Below are positions 26,543 to 28,493 of a stretch of 28,493 nucleotides of DNA, one piece after another. The DNA comes from a virus. Within the stretch, counting starts at the first letter, position 1; each line of letters starts with the position of its first letter. The position numbers and the translations under genes were made by a program. Location of the stretch: positions 1 to 28,493 of the IMG/VR virus record IMGVR_UViG_3300025120_000391; one strand, written 5' to 3'. Under the pieces are notes generated by a model, which saw only the letters and a program-made list of their open reading frames with translations, had not been told where the DNA came from and searched no databases.

Positions 26543-26769
26543 ATACCTAATGAGCCTATTATTTTTGCGTCTTTCAACACTTTATTTATTTGAGTTACGT
26601 ATTGACCCTCATTGGTTGCTACTTCTGCCATTAGTAATTTAAGCAACCCGTTAACAATACCAGGCATTCGTCTTTGCTCTTCCGTACCGTATAGTCCGTC
26701 ACTACGCAAAAACAACAACTCTTCGTTTACGCATACAGAGGTTTCTGTTATTCTTTTTACTACTGTCAT
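26527..26769 (-). CDS. Small unknown protein (80 aa)
   Basis: 80 residues, unrecognised. It begins with a short beta-like stretch (TVVKRITETSVCVNEELLFL) and ends in helices (IVNGLLKLLMAEVATNEG, VTQINKVLKDAKII). The start overlaps the preceding stop as ATGA, and its end overlaps the next gene by 16 bases, so it is embedded in a tightly coupled set leading into terminase. No enzyme or membrane feature. Real-gene status rests on the overlaps and ordinary amino-acid composition. Confidence 0.6.
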   Translation of the reverse strand: MTVVKRITETSVCVNEELLFLRSDGLYGTEEQRRMPGIVNGLLKLLMAEVATNEGQYVTQINKVLKDAKIIGSLGICLEL

Positions 26770-27089
26770 TCCGGGAAAAAATTAAAGTTATAATAGTACT
26801 CTCCAACTATTTTTGACCTTTTTAGTATATCAGCGTCAATCATTGAGCTAATACCGTTGTATATAGTTTTTCTTGTAACTTTCAAATAAAACACTAACTC
26901 AATTGGATTAATATATACAGTTCCGTCGTGAGCTAAGTACTTGTTGTTGTTCTCTAACAAAAATAAATATAAACTCCTACCACTATCTTTCATTAAAATT
27001 ATAGCGTTAATCTCTCTAAAACTTAATCCTACTTTAGACTTTTTATACGGTGAAATAATTTTATTTGTTTTTTCAATAGTTCTTTCCAT
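26766..27089 (-). CDS. Winged-helix-like DNA-binding protein (107 aa)
   Basis: 107 residues. Residues ~20-105 have the layout of a winged helix: SFREINAIILMKD (helix), LYLFLLENNN, then INPIELVFYLKVTRKTIYNG (~60-79, helix-turn-helix-like, with recognition helix TRKTIYNGIS), MIDADILKRS (wing helix) and beta strands VGEYYYNFNFF. This resembles plasmid/phage replication or regulatory proteins of RepL-like type. It is the second gene of the minus-strand block, overlapping the MazG gene by 17 bases and linked to the next by ATGA. It could regulate the block or help in packaging as a DNA-binding partner; the target site is not identifiable here. Confidence 0.65.
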   Translation of the reverse strand: MERTIEKTNKIISPYKKSKVGLSFREINAIILMKDSGRSLYLFLLENNNKYLAHDGTVYINPIELVFYLKVTRKTIYNGISSMIDADILKRSKIVGEYYYNFNFFPE

Positions 27090-27441
27090 GTCTATGACCT
27101 CTGGTTTTGTTGTACTTTAACTTTAAATCAATGTGCCTTTGAATATCAATATGTAGGTATCCACACATGTCAAGAAGCCTAATTATAGCATCAGCTATTT
27201 CATCTTCTACAGTATCTTTAATTGCTTCTTTAAATGCAATTTGAAAATCATGTCGAGCGTTTAATATATTTTCATAATAGTTTAAATCAGCTTTTAAAGA
27301 GTGTCTGTCAGCTTCTAACGCTTCTCCTAGTTCAGAAACAACCAACATAAGCATTGTTCCTAATTGCTTTTTATCACCATTATAAAAACCTTTTAGCTTA
27401 CTGCTTTCGTGTATTTTTTCTGAAAACACTGTTAAATCCAT
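27073..27441 (-). CDS. MazG-type nucleotide pyrophosphohydrolase (122 aa)
   Basis: 122 residues. All-alpha NTP-PPase pattern: VVSELGEALEADR with E37-xx-E40, then DTVEDEIADAIIRLLD with E81-xx-D84, which bind Mg2+ and the triphosphate. The end (YLHIDIQRHIDLKLKYNKTR) also matches the family. MazG-like enzymes hydrolyse (d)NTPs to monophosphates; phage versions are thought to adjust nucleotide pools or alarmone levels. This is the first gene of the minus-strand block, next to the divergent promoter region, so it is probably transcribed first. Substrate cannot be told from sequence. Confidence 0.88.
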   Translation of the reverse strand: MDLTVFSEKIHESSKLKGFYNGDKKQLGTMLMLVVSELGEALEADRHSLKADLNYYENILNARHDFQIAFKEAIKDTVEDEIADAIIRLLDMCGYLHIDIQRHIDLKLKYNKTRGHRHGKNY

Positions 27442-27679
27442 TGTTTTTGTTTGATTTGTTTTGTAATAGTTTGCAATACTTTAATTAAAGATACAAAAAA
27501 AATAACAACGTAAAAAATAATTACATTATTGATAATTATACTTGTGTAATCAATATACAATATGTAACTTTGACGGGGGGATTATAGGGGGGTAATGTTC
27601 GTCATTAACAACAAGCTTAAACAAAACTGATTTTCTTTGAAAATCCTACTAGTTGAAAGCTAAGACTACAATGTAAGCA
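27442..27679. promoter_or_regulatory. Divergent intergenic control region
   Basis: 238 bases without a gene, separating the minus-strand virion block from the plus-strand genes. It is very AT-rich except for two runs of six G at 27575-27580 and 27587-27592. A plus-strand Bacteroidetes-type promoter is visible. A 6-base inverted repeat ATTGAT (27528-27533)/ATCAAT (27549-27554) lies across it. No good minus-strand -33/-7 pair was found for the MazG gene, so its promoter is unassigned. An origin function is possible but unsupported. Confidence 0.6.
27542..27572 (+). promoter_or_regulatory. Bacteroidetes-type promoter (TTG - 20 - TAACTTTG)
   Basis: TTG at 27542-27544 and TAACTTTG at 27565-27572 match the Bacteroidetes -33/-7 consensus (TTG and TAnnTTTG) with a 20-base spacer. 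The predicted start falls near 27577-27580, within the first run of six G, giving a leader of about 100 bases to the ATG at 27680. Confidence 0.6.
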
Positions 27680-28036
27680 ATGAGTAACAATGTTAAACAA
27701 TACGCAAACGATTATAGACCAAACGTTTGTATTGCAGATTACACAATTAAATATTTTCCAGCTAAGTACAAACAGAAAATGTTAGGCACTAAAAAAGAAA
27801 AAGATTTTGCATCTAAATTTGTTAGATCAATTCATGTGTTTAAAGAGTCGATACTTCTTAACGATGAAGGTCAATTTGTAAATGAAGATTTAAAAAGAAG
27901 CCACGTAAGGCGTGTTTTAAAAAGAAGAGGTGTTAGCTATAGCGAAGACTTTATATACTTGCTTAGAAATCTTAATATACACTCTCAGAGCAAGGCGACC
28001 TACACTTTAAATGGGGCAATAAGACCTTTACTATAA
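27680..28036 (+). CDS. Unknown basic protein, first gene of the plus-strand block (118 aa)
   Basis: 118 residues, basic, unrecognised. Segments include YTIKYFPAKYKQKMLGTKKE, a helix FASKFVRSIHVFKESIL, an Arg/Lys cluster DLKRSHVRRVLKRRGVS near residues 75-92, and a C-terminus with YTLNGAIRPLL. The cluster could be a nucleic-acid-binding helix, but no known fold is clear. It is preceded by the best promoter in the window with a ~100-base leader and followed by a probable terminator, so it seems to be its own transcription unit. Being first after the divergent region, it is a candidate early gene. Function unknown. Confidence 0.7.
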   Translation: MSNNVKQYANDYRPNVCIADYTIKYFPAKYKQKMLGTKKEKDFASKFVRSIHVFKESILLNDEGQFVNEDLKRSHVRRVLKRRGVSYSEDFIYLLRNLNIHSQSKATYTLNGAIRPLL

Positions 28037-28062
28037 GTATGTAGTTATTGTCTCATTTTTAA
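28009..28062 (+). terminator. Probable intrinsic terminator after the 118-residue gene
   Basis: Arm 28009-28022 (AAATGGGGCAATAA) pairs with 28045-28058 (TTATTGTCTCATTT) as 14 base pairs including two G-U wobbles, followed by a T-rich stretch. The gene's stop codon (28034-28036) lies in the 22-base loop. The wobbles become mismatches on the other strand, so it should act on plus-strand transcripts only. Confidence 0.5.
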
Positions 28063-28076
28063 TTTTAGAATTAATT

Positions 28077-28084
28077 TATATTTG
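28077..28084 (+). promoter_or_regulatory. Probable -7 box for the P-II gene
   Basis: TATATTTG fits the Bacteroidetes -7 element TAnnTTTG and lies 30 bases before the P-II ATG, just after the predicted terminator. The -33 region has only T-rich sequence without a clear TTG at the right distance (the nearest, 28048-28050, is 26 bases away). The promoter may therefore be weak or activator-dependent. Confidence 0.4.
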
Positions 28085-28114
28085 TAATCAATTTTTAACC
28101 AATAAATAATCACT

Positions 28115-28453
28115 ATGAAAAAAGTAGAGTGTATCATCAGGAAGTCTTCCTTCGCTGATGTAGAAGCCGCACTTTTGGACATTAAGGTAACTTTCTTTAG
28201 TTACTGGGATGCAACCGGAGTAGGCAATGAAAAACATGGTAGTAGCTATCGTGGGGTAACTTACAATACTAATAAGATACCTCGTGTGTATCTAAGTATT
28301 GTTGTTTCTAATGAGTTCTTAGATAGAACTGTAAAAGCCATATTAGATTCCGGTAATACGGGTCAAGTTGGTGACGGTAAGATATTTGTCTCTAATATTG
28401 AAGAGGCTTATAGAATACGTACAAGTGAACGTGGTAATCAAACTTTAAATTAA
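28115..28453 (+). CDS. P-II nitrogen regulatory protein (GlnB/GlnK family)
   Basis: 112 residues, the usual P-II length. Start MKKVECIIRKS aligns with the first beta strand. The T-loop region (residues ~33-54) carries GVGNEKHG and YRGVTY; Tyr50 aligns with E. coli GlnB Tyr51, the uridylylation site. The B-loop TGQVGDGKIFV (82-92) and C-loop YRIRTSERG (99-107) are intact, with Lys89, Arg100 and Arg102 at the ATP/ADP-phosphate positions. P-II trimers sense ATP/ADP and 2-oxoglutarate and control nitrogen proteins; the GlnK type plugs the AmtB channel. Compared with E. coli the T-loop is one residue shorter and Gln39 is replaced by Glu39; from memory this resembles Bacteroidetes P-II, implying acquisition from such a host. 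The next ORF looks like Amt, the classical partner. No disruption is visible, so it is probably functional. Confidence 0.93.
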   Translation: MKKVECIIRKSSFADVEAALLDIKVTFFSYWDATGVGNEKHGSSYRGVTYNTNKIPRVYLSIVVSNEFLDRTVKAILDSGNTGQVGDGKIFVSNIEEAYRIRTSERGNQTLN

Positions 28454-28458
28454 AAAAA

Positions 28459-28493
28459 ATGGAAAGTTTATTTACTGCAAATAACGTGTGGAT
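28459..28493 (+). CDS. Probable start of an Amt/AmtB ammonium transporter, partial
   Basis: An ORF starts at ATG 28459, 5 bases after the P-II stop, and leaves the window after 11 residues: MESLFTANNVW. From memory this matches the N-terminus of ammonium transporters (MExLFTxNNxWMM...), just before the first membrane helix. The glnK-amtB gene pair is one of the best-conserved linkages in bacteria, which raises the likelihood. Eleven residues cannot prove the family or show whether the gene is intact. If correct, it would move ammonium across the inner membrane and be gated by the P-II protein encoded before it. Confidence 0.55.
   Translation, partial: MESLFTANNVW

Noticed and set aside
27575-27592. 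G-quadruplex from the G6 runs
   Set aside because: Only two G runs are present on the strand; four are needed for an intramolecular quadruplex.
27442-27679. Replication origin or attachment site in the divergent region
   Set aside because: No iterons, no repeated core and no integrase were seen; AT-richness alone is not evidence.

Overview
The window is AT-rich DNA from a tailed phage of the crAss-like kind (Crassvirales or a close relative), probably infecting a Bacteroidetes host such as a marine or freshwater flavobacterium. Three things support this. First, gene order and protein character match the crAss-like packaging and virion block: large terminase, portal, acidic scaffold-like protein, major capsid protein, several small ring/connector proteins, a very long 'muzzle/stabilisation' protein, then internal virion proteins. 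Second, translation starts lack AGGAGG-type ribosome binding sites and have A/T-rich leaders. Third, a promoter of the Bacteroidetes form (TTG, 20 bases, TAnnTTTG) lies in the main intergenic region. Family assignments come from recognising protein sequences by eye; no database search was run.

Layout. Positions 1-27441 form one long minus-strand block, read right to left. It opens with a MazG-type nucleotide pyrophosphohydrolase, a winged-helix-like protein and two small unknowns (27441-26000). Packaging and head genes follow: terminase, portal, scaffold, capsid (26000-19344). Next come head-associated and neck/ring genes (19317-15030), interrupted by a symmetrical hairpin terminator at about 16885-16918. 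Then come the 1440-residue muzzle-like protein (15030-10708), a glycine-rich protein, a 759-residue protein with a degenerate M23 peptidase domain, two tiny lysine-rich proteins, a 526-residue virion-like protein, and a giant protein. The giant protein has an HEFAH zinc-protease motif and runs off the left edge after about 1882 visible residues. Genes are packed with short gaps or overlaps (TAATG, ATGA), suggesting translational coupling.

A 238-base divergent intergenic region (27442-27679) separates this block from plus-strand genes. The first is an unknown 118-residue protein followed by a probable terminator. Next is a clear P-II nitrogen regulatory protein (28115-28453). Five bases after its stop begins an ORF whose 11 visible residues look like the start of an Amt/AmtB ammonium transporter. 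A glnK-amtB-like pair next to a crAss-like virion block is the most striking content here. It suggests the phage manipulates host ammonium uptake or nitrogen sensing during infection, provided the right edge is phage rather than host or chimeric sequence.

No tRNA, CRISPR array, insertion sequence, integrase or attachment site was seen. The only non-coding stretch over 100 bases is 27442-27679.
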